Source of the DNA: Maridesulfovibrio sp. | GTDB taxonomy: Bacteria > Desulfobacterota > Desulfovibrionia > Desulfovibrionales > Desulfovibrionaceae | NCBI RefSeq assembly: GCF_963677005.1 | Contig: NZ_OY781616.1 | Location: 558,001 to 622,000 of the forward strand | Direction of reading: 5' to 3' | Length of the DNA stretch: 64,000 bases | Part shown: piece by piece, positions 51,966 through 61,508 of the stretch | Layout: the number at the start of each line of letters is the position of its first letter | How positions within the stretch are numbered: position 1 is the first letter of the stretch | Notes under the pieces: generated by a model | Seen by the model: the letters and a program-made list of their open reading frames with translations, nothing else | Told to the model about the DNA's origin: nothing | Databases searched by the model: none | Position numbers and translations under genes: made by a program

Positions 51966-52700
51966 TCAGGCCATACGGATGCAGCCCACATCAATATTGA
52001 GCTGTTCGCGGTCTTCGATTTTCTTGATCATGCCGTCCTCGATCCAGACAACCCGGTCGGAGGCGTTGAGCATCTTGTAGTCATGCGTGGCTGTGATGAT
52101 GGTTACTCCGCGTTCCTTGCTGAGATCGTTCATGAGCTTGATGATTTCTTCGCCGGTGGAGAGGTCCAGGTTACCGGTGGGTTCGTCCGCGAGAATGATG
52201 GCCGGGTCGTTGGCCAGAGATCTGGCTATGGCGACCCTCTGCTGCTGACCTCCGGAAAGTTCCTGCGGTTTGTGGTTGTATCTCTTGTTGAGCCCGACCA
52301 GATCAAGCAGTTCTATTCCCTTGGCCACGGCAGCATCATTGTGCACCCCGGCGAAAATCATGGGCAGGGTGATGTTTTCCAGTGCGGTCATTACCTGTAT
52401 CAGGTTGAAGGTCTGAAAAATATAGCCGATCTTCCTGTTTCTGAGCCATGCGAGTTCAAAGGCGTCAAGCTGGGCGATATCCACTTCGTCAATGTAGACT
52501 TTTCCTTCCGAAGGCTTGTCGAGTCCTCCGATCATGTTGAACAGGGTGGATTTCCCTGAACCCGAAGGGCCCATGATGGACAGGTATTCCCCGGCGTAGA
52601 TTTCCAGATCAACTCCTTTGAGAGCCTGGACATCGGTATTGCCGAGTTTGAAATTTTTTTTGACTCCGGAAACCCGGACGATTGTGTGCTGATCGGCCAT
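51966..52700 (-). CDS. LolD/MacB-type ABC ATP-binding protein
   Basis: A 244-residue ATPase with every motif: Walker A GPSGSGKSTLFN, Q-loop YIFQTFNLI, signature LSGGQQQRVAIARSLA, Walker B IILADEPTGNLD and H-loop TATHD. The sequence is of the LolD/MacB/FtsE group, which drives FtsX-type permeases that move lipoproteins or peptides, or control cell-wall enzymes. Flanked by a short FtsX-type permease upstream and the large peptidase-permease downstream, it probably energises both as a heterodimer. Confidence 0.93.
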   Translation of the reverse strand: MADQHTIVRVSGVKKNFKLGNTDVQALKGVDLEIYAGEYLSIMGPSGSGKSTLFNMIGGLDKPSEGKVYIDEVDIAQLDAFELAWLRNRKIGYIFQTFNLIQVMTALENITLPMIFAGVHNDAAVAKGIELLDLVGLNKRYNHKPQELSGGQQQRVAIARSLANDPAIILADEPTGNLDLSTGEEIIKLMNDLSKERGVTIITATHDYKMLNASDRVVWIEDGMIKKIEDREQLNIDVGCIRMA

Positions 52701-52738
52701 ATCGTTCGCCTTTGTAATTTCTTTTGGTTGGAGGAAAT

Positions 52739-53416
52739 TTATTCTTCGACCCGCATGGCTTCAATCGGGCGCATGCGCGCGGCGATGAAGGCGGGATAGA
52801 TGACTCCGAGCAGACTCAGACCGAACCCGACACCGACGGAATAGGCCATGGACAGTCCAGTTTCGCCTACAGGCAGCATAGTCAGGGCGCTGAAACCGAA
52901 TCTGAGCATGCCGATGAGCAGGGCTATGACAGTGCCCAGCAGCGCCCCCAGAATGGAACCGGCCACTCCCTGCATGGAAGCTTCAAGCACGAAAAGGCGC
53001 AGCACGAAACTGTCCAGAGCCCCGAGGCATTTCATGGTGCCTATTTCCCTGAATCGTTCAGTCACGGCCATCAACTGGGCATTTATGATTCCGACAGTGC
53101 ATACCAGCAGTGAAAGGATGACGATCCAGCGTTCCTTGGCACTTCCCCCGGCCTCGTATCCGCTCCTTTCAAGCTCTTTTACCAATCCGGGGTCACCGGA
53201 GTGGTACAGTCCGCTGGAAATATCCGAACCGACCAGAATATAGGCGAGAAAGGAAACCGCCAGAATCAGGCTGGTTACTGTTACCATGTTGCGCAGAAAA
53301 CGCGACTTCAGACTTTTCAGACTGATTTCCAGCGACTTGTCGAACGGAAGCACCACCTGGGCCTCAATATCCATCGGCGAGTCCGGATCTTGGAATGGGA
53401 TTCTCTTTTGCGACAT
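52739..53416 (-). CDS. FtsX-type ABC permease, short form
   Basis: A 225-residue permease: about four membrane helices (MVTVTSLILAVSFLAYILVG near 45, then three from about 105 on). The C-terminal FtsX signature is AQLMAVTERFREIGTMKCLG and GVIYPAFIAARMRPIEAMR. The extracytoplasmic domain is only about 45 residues. ATG at 53416; a GTG at 53437 is an alternative. It is the first gene of the cluster and likely pairs with the large permease on one ATPase dimer. Confidence 0.85.
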   Translation of the reverse strand: MSQKRIPFQDPDSPMDIEAQVVLPFDKSLEISLKSLKSRFLRNMVTVTSLILAVSFLAYILVGSDISSGLYHSGDPGLVKELERSGYEAGGSAKERWIVILSLLVCTVGIINAQLMAVTERFREIGTMKCLGALDSFVLRLFVLEASMQGVAGSILGALLGTVIALLIGMLRFGFSALTMLPVGETGLSMAYSVGVGFGLSLLGVIYPAFIAARMRPIEAMRVEE

Positions 53417-53730
53417 AATATTTTCGTCGGTCAGCACCCGGAACAGTATCTGTTCCTGTATTAATGAATAAGTTCAGACCCCGGTTCATACAGGGCCTTC
53501 TGCTACTGTAACATTTTTGTTCAGTCCTGCTCTGTTACTGGGGCCGCGATTTTGGTTTTCACGACAGTATGTATATTAGATAGCTAAAATGTACTGAAAT
53601 GCAAAGAGAAAATGTGCTTGGTCAGTTACGGAACGATGAAATATTTTCATCGGGAGTGGGGATACTAATCCTGTGGGCGGAAGTTTTCGGTCTGTGCAGC
53701 ATGGGCAAGTCCGGGAGCTGCATTTGTGGG

Positions 53731-54519
53731 TCAGGATAACATTTCTCTGATATCTCTGATATGGAGCTCGGGAGTTTTTTTAATTTTTATAAGCAGGTAG
53801 TCTAGAAAGGCCAGTGCTGTCCTGTTCATTCTCTGGTGGTGCAGCATAAATCCGGCGTAATCGGTGCTGACCGCCTGTTTTATCTGTCTCTGCAGCTCGC
53901 TGATGCCCGCGGCCGGGGTTTTGGCCTTTACTGTGTGCAGGTCTATGTTGATAGGCAGGTCCGGAAGATTGTCCAGCGGGCAGGGAGAAACGTTGATGGA
54001 TCTGGATATGGCAACAAAGCCGAGTTCCGCCAGACTGTTCATTGTTTCGCTGCTGCAGCGGTTCCAGGGAGGAGTGAAGAAAGGGCAGAAGTTCTCGCCG
54101 AGCAGACGGCCCAGCTTTTCTCTGCCTCTGCTGAGTTCCGCGGTAACTCTGCTTTGATTTCTGGAAGGTCCGAATTCGAATTTCTTTCCCTGTTTTTCAC
54201 AATTTATGTGTCTGTATCCATGCTGGTGAAGGCACCACAGGCTCATATCTTTTCCTAGTACGCGGAAAAGCTCATTCATGCGCTGTTCGTTGACCCAGGC
54301 CGGAACAACAGCCAGAGACAGTGGCGCTTCGTGCTTTTTGAACACTTCGATCATTTCGGAAAACTGTCTGCCGGGATAGCCTATGTCATCGGCGCGAAAG
54401 AAAACATCGCAGCCGCCGGCAGGAACAGCTGTTTCCAGCTCTTTCCACCAGGTGTCGAAAGCTTCAATCAGTAAAGGAAGCGGGGTCTTCCATATGGACG
54501 CGACTGGTCTGTACGACAT
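53731..54519 (-). CDS. Polysaccharide deacetylase-like protein (NodB fold)
   Basis: A 262-residue protein without a signal peptide. The first motif VFFRADDIGYPGRQFSEMI has the D-D pair of NodB-type deacetylases, the metal histidines are in LWCLHQHGYRHIN, and PFFTPPWNRCSSE is the R-x-x-P/F-P-P-W-type third motif. HHQRMNRTALAFLDYL gives the late His. It likely removes an acetyl group from a sugar of the glycan built by the adjacent transferases. The start overlaps the end of the next glycosyltransferase gene. Confidence 0.82.
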   Translation of the reverse strand: MSYRPVASIWKTPLPLLIEAFDTWWKELETAVPAGGCDVFFRADDIGYPGRQFSEMIEVFKKHEAPLSLAVVPAWVNEQRMNELFRVLGKDMSLWCLHQHGYRHINCEKQGKKFEFGPSRNQSRVTAELSRGREKLGRLLGENFCPFFTPPWNRCSSETMNSLAELGFVAISRSINVSPCPLDNLPDLPINIDLHTVKAKTPAAGISELQRQIKQAVSTDYAGFMLHHQRMNRTALAFLDYLLIKIKKTPELHIRDIREMLS

Positions 54520-55682
54520 TAATTGTTTCCGGCTTTTCTTATGATCTCTGCAGAGTTGCCTGCGCCGTTAAGGTCTATACCATGATCAGGTGAAGTTCGA
54601 TTACGAATCAGCAGGTTGTTTATAATATCTTCCATTCGGGAGATGGCAAGGTCTTCCTGTTTCAGGATATCCAGACGTATATGCCGGGAAATCTTTTCGG
54701 CGCGCATTGTCTGTTCGCGGTTGAAGGAAAAAGGGTACACCGCAGCCGGAATTCCGGAAGCAAGTATGTCCATGCAGGTGTTGTATCCGGCCATGGACAC
54801 CATGGCATCACCGGCCATGAGCAGGTTGGTGAAGTCCGGGGCAAAGCGCTTGATCTTTATTCGGGTATTTTTTTCTGCCCTGTTACAGAGATTTTCGTAT
54901 GCATCACTGTCCAGAAAAGGTCCGGTGAGCATCAGCAGCCTTGCATGCTGCGATTTTATGCTTGAAAAACCGTCAAGCACTGCGCTCATGAGTTCTCCAC
55001 CGACCTTTCCGCCGCCTGCACTGGCGATGAGCAGCTTGTCTTCCCCGGTAAGTCCCATTTTGTCGCGAATTTCGCGTCGCGCTCCCTTTAATGGTTTGCG
55101 GGCGGCAAATCCGGTATAACGGCAGGGAATTTCTATCTTTTCCATATTGCCGAATGTTTCTTCAAGCGAGGCGATGGCGGGGTCGGAATGGATAAGGAGC
55201 ATGTCAAAATATTTATTCAGGTATTTGATGACCCGTGCTTCGTGTTTGCCTCCGTCATCTCGTTCGACAAGGATATCCCGCAGAGAGCAGACCACCTTGA
55301 CGTGGCCGAATCTGTCTTCCTTTATTGCATCTAATAGCGGGATAAGCTCAAAGCGGAAAGCCTTGCGTCCGAAGGGGAACAGTTCGATGAGAAAAACATC
55401 CGGACGTTCCTTTTCAAATATTCTGAAGAGTGTTTCCGTGCGTTCGGCCTTTACCTCTTCCAGATCCCGGTCCGGTTCGGTGGGCATGAGCGCCCCGAAA
55501 TGTTCGTCCATGGCCAGCCCCGGCAACTGGCAGTATTTTATATTTGAAGGGATTTCCTGATCCGGACGTTCGCCTCCGGCTACGAAGATGACCTTTTCTC
55601 GTTCAAGTGCACGGGCTATTTCCAGGCTGCGAAAAAAATGTCCCATCCCTAAGACATGCTGGCAATAATGGACGATTTTCAC
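54519..55682 (-). CDS. MurG-like glycosyltransferase 1
   Basis: A 387-residue GT-B enzyme of the GT28-like type. N-terminal donor/acceptor loop HYCQHVLGMGHFFRSLEIAR (G-x-G-H), linker, then SAGGGKVGGELMSAVLDGF and the UDP-binding region MAGDAMVSMAGYNTCMDILA. It belongs to the same family as the proteins at 58919 and 60345. A role in a surface glycan is likely; the exact sugar is unknown. First gene read after a 156-base gap from the histidine phosphatase. Confidence 0.85.
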   Translation of the reverse strand: MKIVHYCQHVLGMGHFFRSLEIARALEREKVIFVAGGERPDQEIPSNIKYCQLPGLAMDEHFGALMPTEPDRDLEEVKAERTETLFRIFEKERPDVFLIELFPFGRKAFRFELIPLLDAIKEDRFGHVKVVCSLRDILVERDDGGKHEARVIKYLNKYFDMLLIHSDPAIASLEETFGNMEKIEIPCRYTGFAARKPLKGARREIRDKMGLTGEDKLLIASAGGGKVGGELMSAVLDGFSSIKSQHARLLMLTGPFLDSDAYENLCNRAEKNTRIKIKRFAPDFTNLLMAGDAMVSMAGYNTCMDILASGIPAAVYPFSFNREQTMRAEKISRHIRLDILKQEDLAISRMEDIINNLLIRNRTSPDHGIDLNGAGNSAEIIRKAGNN

Positions 55683-55838
55683 TTTTGTTCCTGTTTAGGT
55701 GTTCCAGTTTTTAAAATTCCTGGATCAGACTTTGCGCTGAATATTCTGGGACCGCATCCCTGGCTGGCAATGCCTGTTGCGAGCCGTTGAAGATATTAAA
55801 ATAATACAATGAAAGCGCAACTGTAAACCGGAACCTGA

Positions 55839-56456
55839 TTATAATGTCTCATTCAGCCTGTCAATCGAGAGGGTTCCGTCCCATTTCAACCAGTGCAGCC
55901 TCCGCCGCTTGATGAGCTTCGGCTTGTCTGCCTTGAAGTCGTGGTTTGCCAGCTTGTAGATGATGGTCTTCATTATCCCTTCGTGTACCACGACAAGTAC
56001 ACGCGGTTCCTTTTTGTCCACCATGCGGGCAATTTCTACGGCACCTTCCTGCAGAGAACTGATTCCTCTGCTTGATGCCTCCATGCGGCTTTCGCCTTCG
56101 TCCGGGCGGAACTTCCATCCTTTTGCTATTTCCGCATCCAGCCTTCCGGGGAAGCGGGCATGCAGTTCGTCTGTCGTCAGCCCTGACCATGAACCCCAAT
56201 CCTGTTCCCGCAGCCCCTTTAAGCGCAGGGCAGGCAGTTTCAGTCCTTCAGTTATGATGTCTGCTGTTTCAATAGCCCTGCCGAGGTCGCTGGTAATGAC
56301 TGCGTCAAAGGAGGACGGATCAATTGTCTGCCTCCATCCGGCCGCAAGCTCGCGGCCATAGGCCGTCAGAGGAGAATCCATATGCCCCTGAATCCTGTTC
56401 TGTTCATTCCATTCGGTTACAGAATGCCTGATGATCGCTAGGCTGACTGTCTTCAT
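55839..56456 (-). CDS. Histidine phosphatase (phosphoglycerate-mutase-like)
   Basis: A 205-residue enzyme of the branch with catalytic His in LAIIRHSVTEWNEQ (form R-H). Other sites are VITSDLGRAIETADII, KGLREQDWGSWSG and VLVVVHEGIMKTIIY with the second His. The fold acts on small phosphoesters or sugar phosphates. Within this locus it could dephosphorylate a sugar intermediate, but it may equally act elsewhere. Coupled by 12 bases to the GT4 gene upstream. Confidence 0.85.
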   Translation of the reverse strand: MKTVSLAIIRHSVTEWNEQNRIQGHMDSPLTAYGRELAAGWRQTIDPSSFDAVITSDLGRAIETADIITEGLKLPALRLKGLREQDWGSWSGLTTDELHARFPGRLDAEIAKGWKFRPDEGESRMEASSRGISSLQEGAVEIARMVDKKEPRVLVVVHEGIMKTIIYKLANHDFKADKPKLIKRRRLHWLKWDGTLSIDRLNETL

Positions 56457-56468
56457 TCCGGCCTCCGG

Positions 56469-57575
56469 TTATATGAGTTTCAGCAGTTGCTTTTCTACCT
56501 GTGCAAGGTTGGACCTGAGGTCAAATATACGTTTGATTCGTTTGGGAGCCGCTTTTTTCATGCGTTCCCGCAACTCCGTGTTGCGGACGATTTCCGTTAT
56601 GTTCTCTGCCAGAGCCTGAATGTCTCCCTGAGGTGAGAGCAGACCTGTCTCCATGTGAGCTACAGCTTCGCTTGGGCCTCGCGTAGAGTAGGCCACCACC
56701 GGAAGACCTGCGCACTGCGCCTCAAGATAAACCATTCCAAGGGCTTCGTTTATTCCCGGAAACGCAAAGACATCCGCCGCACTGTAATAGCGGAACAGTT
56801 CTTTTCTGGGGATGCTTCCGAGAAAAACGATTTTTTCTCCGGCGACTTTCTCAGCCAGTTTTTCCAGCCGTGCCCGGGCTTCCCCTTCTCCAGCTATCAG
56901 CAGGCGCATATCCGGGGTATCTCCGGCAGCTGTTCCGAAAGCTTGTATAAGATCGGTTATGCTTTCGGCTTTTACATCTTCACGCAGCATTGCAACTGAT
57001 ATGAGGGTGGTCGTTTTGCCCAGTCCCAACTGGCTGCGGACATCCTTCCTGCTGTGCGGGCAGAAAGAAAAATCGTCCGTATTTATGCCGGGGTAAGTCC
57101 TTGATAGTTTTTCAGGTATTATAATTCTGGATAAATTGCAAAAATCTATTTCTTTGTTGGCGAATACATGGGCCGAGTATAGGAGGGCCTTCTTGTTTGC
57201 CATGTAGCCTGGCCATGTCCTGAAATTTCGTCTGTACTTGGTGGCGAAAACACCCTGGTATATTACGTAGGGAATGCCGAGCCGCTGAGATATTTCCGGC
57301 CCGTATAGGTCTGGGGATTTGTGGTAACTGTGGTAGGTTATCCATAGGTCCGGACGGAATTTTTCCATCCTTTCCAGTATCCTTCCATATTCAAAAAATA
57401 CGGAAGGCCATCTTCCGGGGGATTCTATTATTTTCCAAAGGCGTTCGCGGCTGGCGATTTCTACCCGGTGTCCGCTGTCGATCAGGAAATCGCGCAATCC
57501 CCGTGCGATCATGAGATCGCCGGAAGGGACAGGATGATCCACGGGTTTATGTGGTGCAAAAAACGCTATCCGCAT
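56469..57575 (-). CDS. Glycosyltransferase family 4 enzyme 1
   Basis: A 368-residue GT-B enzyme. N terminus IAFFAPHKPVDHPVPSGDLM (G-D), acceptor domain, then the GT4 donor site: LLIAGEGEARARLEKLAEKV, IVFLGSIPRKELFRYYSAAD and VFAFPGINEALGMVYLEAQC with the E-x(7)-E motif (EALGMVYLE). Sugar-nucleotide dependent; the substrate is unknown. Co-oriented with the neighbouring transferases in one putative operon. Confidence 0.88.
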   Translation of the reverse strand: MRIAFFAPHKPVDHPVPSGDLMIARGLRDFLIDSGHRVEIASRERLWKIIESPGRWPSVFFEYGRILERMEKFRPDLWITYHSYHKSPDLYGPEISQRLGIPYVIYQGVFATKYRRNFRTWPGYMANKKALLYSAHVFANKEIDFCNLSRIIIPEKLSRTYPGINTDDFSFCPHSRKDVRSQLGLGKTTTLISVAMLREDVKAESITDLIQAFGTAAGDTPDMRLLIAGEGEARARLEKLAEKVAGEKIVFLGSIPRKELFRYYSAADVFAFPGINEALGMVYLEAQCAGLPVVAYSTRGPSEAVAHMETGLLSPQGDIQALAENITEIVRNTELRERMKKAAPKRIKRIFDLRSNLAQVEKQLLKLI

Positions 57576-57647
57576 TGAATAAAGCCATGGTTAAATTTTC
57601 CGGAGCGGATGCGGATCGGCCGGTTTTTGCCCGGCCTGCATCGCAGA

Positions 57648-58913
57648 TCAACCGGCCTTTATGCCGTAGAGTTCGTAGACATCGGCCAGTTTGTTGATCC
57701 AGTATTTGTTGTCGAAAATTTCGTGTACCCGTTCTTTCGCAGCCGGAATTACCGCCTGCCGCAGTTCCTGATCGGTGAGCATTTTTTCCATGGCTTCTGC
57801 CATTGAAGCATGATCTCCCGGTTCTACAAGCAGCCCGGTTTTGCCGTTTTCAATGAGTTCCGGTATGCCGGAAACCGTAGTTGCCACCACCGGTACGGAC
57901 ATGGCCATGGATTCCGCCAGAACGTTGGGAATGCCGTCGCGATCACCGTTTGAAGCTATTTCGCATCCAAGGGCGAACAGATCGGCCTTGCGGTAAAGCT
58001 CAAGCACTTCTTCGTGAGTTTTGGTACCGAGCCATGTGCATCGGTTTTCAATGCCAAGCTCCTTGAGCATGTTCAGGGTCTGTTCCCGTTCATCCCCGTC
58101 ACCCACTATTTTATAGGAAAACTCAACGCCTTTTTCATCCAGTTCTTTGAGCGCCCTGAAGACCGTGGGCAATCCTTTTTTGGCAGTAAAGCGCGCAACG
58201 GTGAAAATTTCGTAAGGGCTGCCGCAGACCGGTTGCTTCCCGGAGCTGAACAGGTCAAGGTCAATGCCGTGGTAAACCTTGTGGATCGGTTTTCCTTCCG
58301 GGGCTATGGATTGCAGGTAGTTGCAGTTGTACCCCGTGCAGGTAACCGCGAATTTGGCCTCGGAGATTTTGGCGGTAATCTTTTCCGGCTTCTGGGTGTA
58401 GATGTCCTTGGCGTGGGCGGTGAAGCTGAACGGCAGCCCGGACAGCCTGCTCGCATTTCTGGCAACGGAGCAGGGGGAATGGGCGAAATGAGCGTGAAAG
58501 TGAAAAATATCCGAGCCGGGAAGTATCTTTTCTACAATGAATTCAGCCTGCAGCATGTGTTTGAATGACGCTTCGCTGCCCGTATCCGCATATGTTTTCC
58601 AGATGCTGTCAATACGTTTGGTGAATTCCGCGTCCTGACCGTAGCGGGGATCTCTGAGTCCGGCATCGAATTCCGGTGAACCGAATAATTGCTCCAGGCA
58701 GCCTTCCAGAGTTGAAGGAAGGTAGGATACTGCGGCCTTTATTTCCGAAATTGACTTGTGGGCGAAGTTTTCCCTCGGGCGGCGCATGGAAATGATGTGT
58801 ATCTTAACACCGCGTTGTTCCAGCAGTCTGATTTCATTTGAGATGAATGTTTCGGAAATTCGGGGATACCCCTTGAGAATCATCGCAAGGACAGGTTGTT
58901 TCATTGTATTCAT
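57648..58913 (-). CDS. Glycosyltransferase family 4 enzyme 2 (WcaL-like)
   Basis: A 421-residue GT-B enzyme with the opening LKGYPRISETFISNEIRLLE, typical of the WcaL/colanic-acid subgroup, FTAHAKDIYTQKPEKITAKI, and the donor motif FALGCEIASNGDRDGIPNVL (E of D-G-I-P-N-V-L). The most likely start is the ATG at 58913, overlapping no gene; a TTG at 58928 overlaps the upstream stop. It probably adds a sugar to the same surface glycan. Confidence 0.87.
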   Translation of the reverse strand: MNTMKQPVLAMILKGYPRISETFISNEIRLLEQRGVKIHIISMRRPRENFAHKSISEIKAAVSYLPSTLEGCLEQLFGSPEFDAGLRDPRYGQDAEFTKRIDSIWKTYADTGSEASFKHMLQAEFIVEKILPGSDIFHFHAHFAHSPCSVARNASRLSGLPFSFTAHAKDIYTQKPEKITAKISEAKFAVTCTGYNCNYLQSIAPEGKPIHKVYHGIDLDLFSSGKQPVCGSPYEIFTVARFTAKKGLPTVFRALKELDEKGVEFSYKIVGDGDEREQTLNMLKELGIENRCTWLGTKTHEEVLELYRKADLFALGCEIASNGDRDGIPNVLAESMAMSVPVVATTVSGIPELIENGKTGLLVEPGDHASMAEAMEKMLTDQELRQAVIPAAKERVHEIFDNKYWINKLADVYELYGIKAG

Positions 58914-58918
58914 GTTGT

Positions 58919-60088
58919 TTATCTGCAATTTTTTTTGAAGTAGTCAACGCGCTGATGCATAACATCCAGACCGGTGAATTTGAAATTCTGTATCGCGTCC
59001 CTGATTTTTTCGGAATTGTTGAGCAGGGTGTCCACCTTCTCCATTATGGAGTCCGGGCCGAGTTCATGCCAGGGCAGGAAGTCTGCCAGATTCTGTTTTT
59101 TAAGTACCTGCGCCCGGATAGTCTGTTCAAGTCTGGGCGTTTCGCGGGGAATGATAAGGGCCACTTTCTTATGGGAAAGGATTTCGCAGAAGGTGTTGTA
59201 GCCTCCCATGCAGACCACAAGATCCGCGTTGCTGAACAGTTTCTCCATTCTTCTGTAAAAATGGTAGAAAGTCACGGACAGGTCTTTGGCTCTGGCGGAC
59301 AGGTCATGACGCTGTTCCTTGGACATGAAGGGGCCGGTGACCATTATGGTTCGGAAATTCTGCGGTCCGTATTTTTCCAGAGCCTTGAGATAGGCATCCA
59401 TCATGGGATAACCGTCTCCGCCGCCTCCGGCTGTGATGACTACCAGCTTTTTTCCGTTTTTCCGTTTTTCCGGTGTGGACCGGCGGTGGACCTTTCTGGG
59501 AATGTACCCGGTAAAGACCATTTTACTGCTGACTGACTCCGGTATGCCGTATTCCACAATGGGGTCGTAATATTCACGGTGGCCGTAAACCCATATTTCG
59601 GAGTACAGCTTATCCAGCACATCATATATGCCTTTGTCGGTCCAGTCCTGCACAGTGCTTTCCGCGTCATCCATAATGTCGCGCAGACCGAGAATTGTGC
59701 GGGTTTTCCCGTTTTCCTTCATCCATTCCAGGGTCGGCATGATTTCATGCTTCAGTCCTCTGGGTGCCTTGTCTACTATGAACAGGTCCGGCTCAAAGCT
59801 TCTGGCTGTGGCGTCTATGATCGACTGGCGTATGGCCATGGCATGTACCGGCTCTATCTTTATAGAGTGAGGCACATAAATGTCATTGGCCTGTTTGATC
59901 ATGCCTGGAACACGTACAAAATCTATCTGCTCTGGAAATTCGAATCGTCCTACTATGGGAGAGCCGGTAAGAATAAGGATGTTTACACCCTTGCATTTGA
60001 GCTGTGACGCGATAGCCATCGTGCGCCGGATATGCCCCAGACCGTATGTGTCATGGGAATACATCAAGATATTGAAAGTGCTGTCCAT
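58919..60088 (-). CDS. MurG-like glycosyltransferase 2
   Basis: A 389-residue GT-B enzyme. N-terminal YSHDTYGLGHIRRTMAIASQ with the G-x-G-H-x-x-R loop; VITAGGGGDGYPMMDAYLKA and VCMGGYNTFCEILSHKKVAL in the C-terminal domain. It is of the same family as the proteins at 54519 and 60345, similar in length and layout. Leading gene of the minus-strand transferase unit, divergent from the third paralogue. Confidence 0.86.
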   Translation of the reverse strand: MDSTFNILMYSHDTYGLGHIRRTMAIASQLKCKGVNILILTGSPIVGRFEFPEQIDFVRVPGMIKQANDIYVPHSIKIEPVHAMAIRQSIIDATARSFEPDLFIVDKAPRGLKHEIMPTLEWMKENGKTRTILGLRDIMDDAESTVQDWTDKGIYDVLDKLYSEIWVYGHREYYDPIVEYGIPESVSSKMVFTGYIPRKVHRRSTPEKRKNGKKLVVITAGGGGDGYPMMDAYLKALEKYGPQNFRTIMVTGPFMSKEQRHDLSARAKDLSVTFYHFYRRMEKLFSNADLVVCMGGYNTFCEILSHKKVALIIPRETPRLEQTIRAQVLKKQNLADFLPWHELGPDSIMEKVDTLLNNSEKIRDAIQNFKFTGLDVMHQRVDYFKKNCR

Positions 60089-60344
60089 TTAACGTTCCGG
60101 GACCTGGTTAGATTGTCTGCGTTTTAGTGATATCCGAATATATTTGTCTTGCATCGCTATGAACCATGGAATATCTAACGAAAAGGAATCCATCTGTAAA
60201 TCTTTAAAAAAGTCCGCATACTCGTGATAATTTCTATTATTTTTTTCAAGTGGAAGCAATCCCTTTTCCCTTTTTAAATCTGTATTGTCTTATGATGTTA
60301 ACTTTTGTAATAATTTATGTTCTTGATGATATAAGGTTTTGTTG
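60089..60344. other. Divergent promoter region of the glycan genes
   Basis: 256 A/T-rich bases between two related, divergent glycosyltransferase genes. No gene. AAGG lies about 11 bases before the right-hand start. Promoters for both directions must lie here, but none stands out. Confidence 0.45.
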
Positions 60345-61508
60345 ATGAGTTTTATAACAGATCTTATAATATATGCACATGACGGACGCGGCCTCGGACA
60401 CGTCAGCAGAAGTGTCGCCATAGGGCTTGCAGTGCGCAGGCTGTTTCCGGAAATGTCCGTACTGCTGCTTACCGGAAGCAGGTCTGTGGCCGAACTGGTG
60501 GGGAAGGGCGATCTGGATTGGATCAAACTGCCCGCGTACAGGACGGTTGTTTCAAATGGAATTTCTGCCGGAGCCATGGGACCATCTAATATAGATGATC
60601 AGGTGCTCGGGGAAATGAGAGCCCGGTCAATAAGGGACATTCTTGAAATTTACAGGCCGAAAGTCTTTCTGGCCGATCATACTCCGCAGGGCAAGCACAG
60701 TGAGCTTCTGCCGTCACATGACGTTTCACCGGAAACTACCCGTGTTCTTGGCGTGCGCGCCGTGGTCGGTGATGTAGACAAGGTCTGGTCTGATTCTTCT
60801 GCCGAGGTCTTTCGCAAATCATACAGCAATATTCTGTGGTATGGTGATTCTTCCGTTACCGGCAGGGGGGAGATTGCTGCCTTGAGCAGATGTTACGGTG
60901 CCAGTCCTCATGAAACCGGATACGTTTCCCGTCTGTCGGAAATTGACCGGATTCAGCCTTTATGTATTTCTGATAAGCCTCTTGCTGGGGTTATTTCAGT
61001 TCCGTGGTCCGGCAGCGGGACTTTGAACATGCTGGGGAAACTTGGTGAGGTTCTGAAACGTATCGGCCCCGAGTATGGTTTGTGGAAAATTTATACGGAT
61101 TTATACAAACCGGAAGCGGCTGAAATCGAATCATTGTTTTCAGGAGTGGAACATGTCCGCCTTGTTCAGTTGGGGACCGGGTTTCTTGATGATCTCAGCC
61201 GTTCCCGCGCAGCTGTCATTTACGGAGGATACAACAGCCTGACCGATGTCATGGTCAGCAGGGTCCCGTCTGTGGTTCTGCTGCGGGGAATGAAGGACGG
61301 AGAACAGGAACAGCACGCAAGGCTGCTGGCGCGAAGCTCCTCGTTTGTCAGCGAAGTCTTTCCTGACGCTGGCGTTGGAGCAGATGATCTTGAGCAGGCA
61401 TTGCGCACATGTCTTGAACAAAGAAACGGGACTGATTCAGTCAATCTGGACGGAGCCGCGAATGCCGCTCGTTTTCTGGCTGATCTGGTCGGGGAGGCTG
61501 CGTGCTGA
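60345..61508 (+). CDS. MurG-like glycosyltransferase 3
   Basis: A 387-residue GT-B enzyme. It opens IIYAHDGRGLGHVSRSVAIG and has the C-terminal donor signature VIYGGYNSLTDVMVSRVPSV. The layout is shared with the two minus-strand paralogues. The ATG at 60345 is preferred to TTG codons just before it. Its stop overlaps the methyltransferase start, so the two enzymes probably act in sequence. Confidence 0.86.
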   Translation: MSFITDLIIYAHDGRGLGHVSRSVAIGLAVRRLFPEMSVLLLTGSRSVAELVGKGDLDWIKLPAYRTVVSNGISAGAMGPSNIDDQVLGEMRARSIRDILEIYRPKVFLADHTPQGKHSELLPSHDVSPETTRVLGVRAVVGDVDKVWSDSSAEVFRKSYSNILWYGDSSVTGRGEIAALSRCYGASPHETGYVSRLSEIDRIQPLCISDKPLAGVISVPWSGSGTLNMLGKLGEVLKRIGPEYGLWKIYTDLYKPEAAEIESLFSGVEHVRLVQLGTGFLDDLSRSRAAVIYGGYNSLTDVMVSRVPSVVLLRGMKDGEQEQHARLLARSSSFVSEVFPDAGVGADDLEQALRTCLEQRNGTDSVNLDGAANAARFLADLVGEAAC

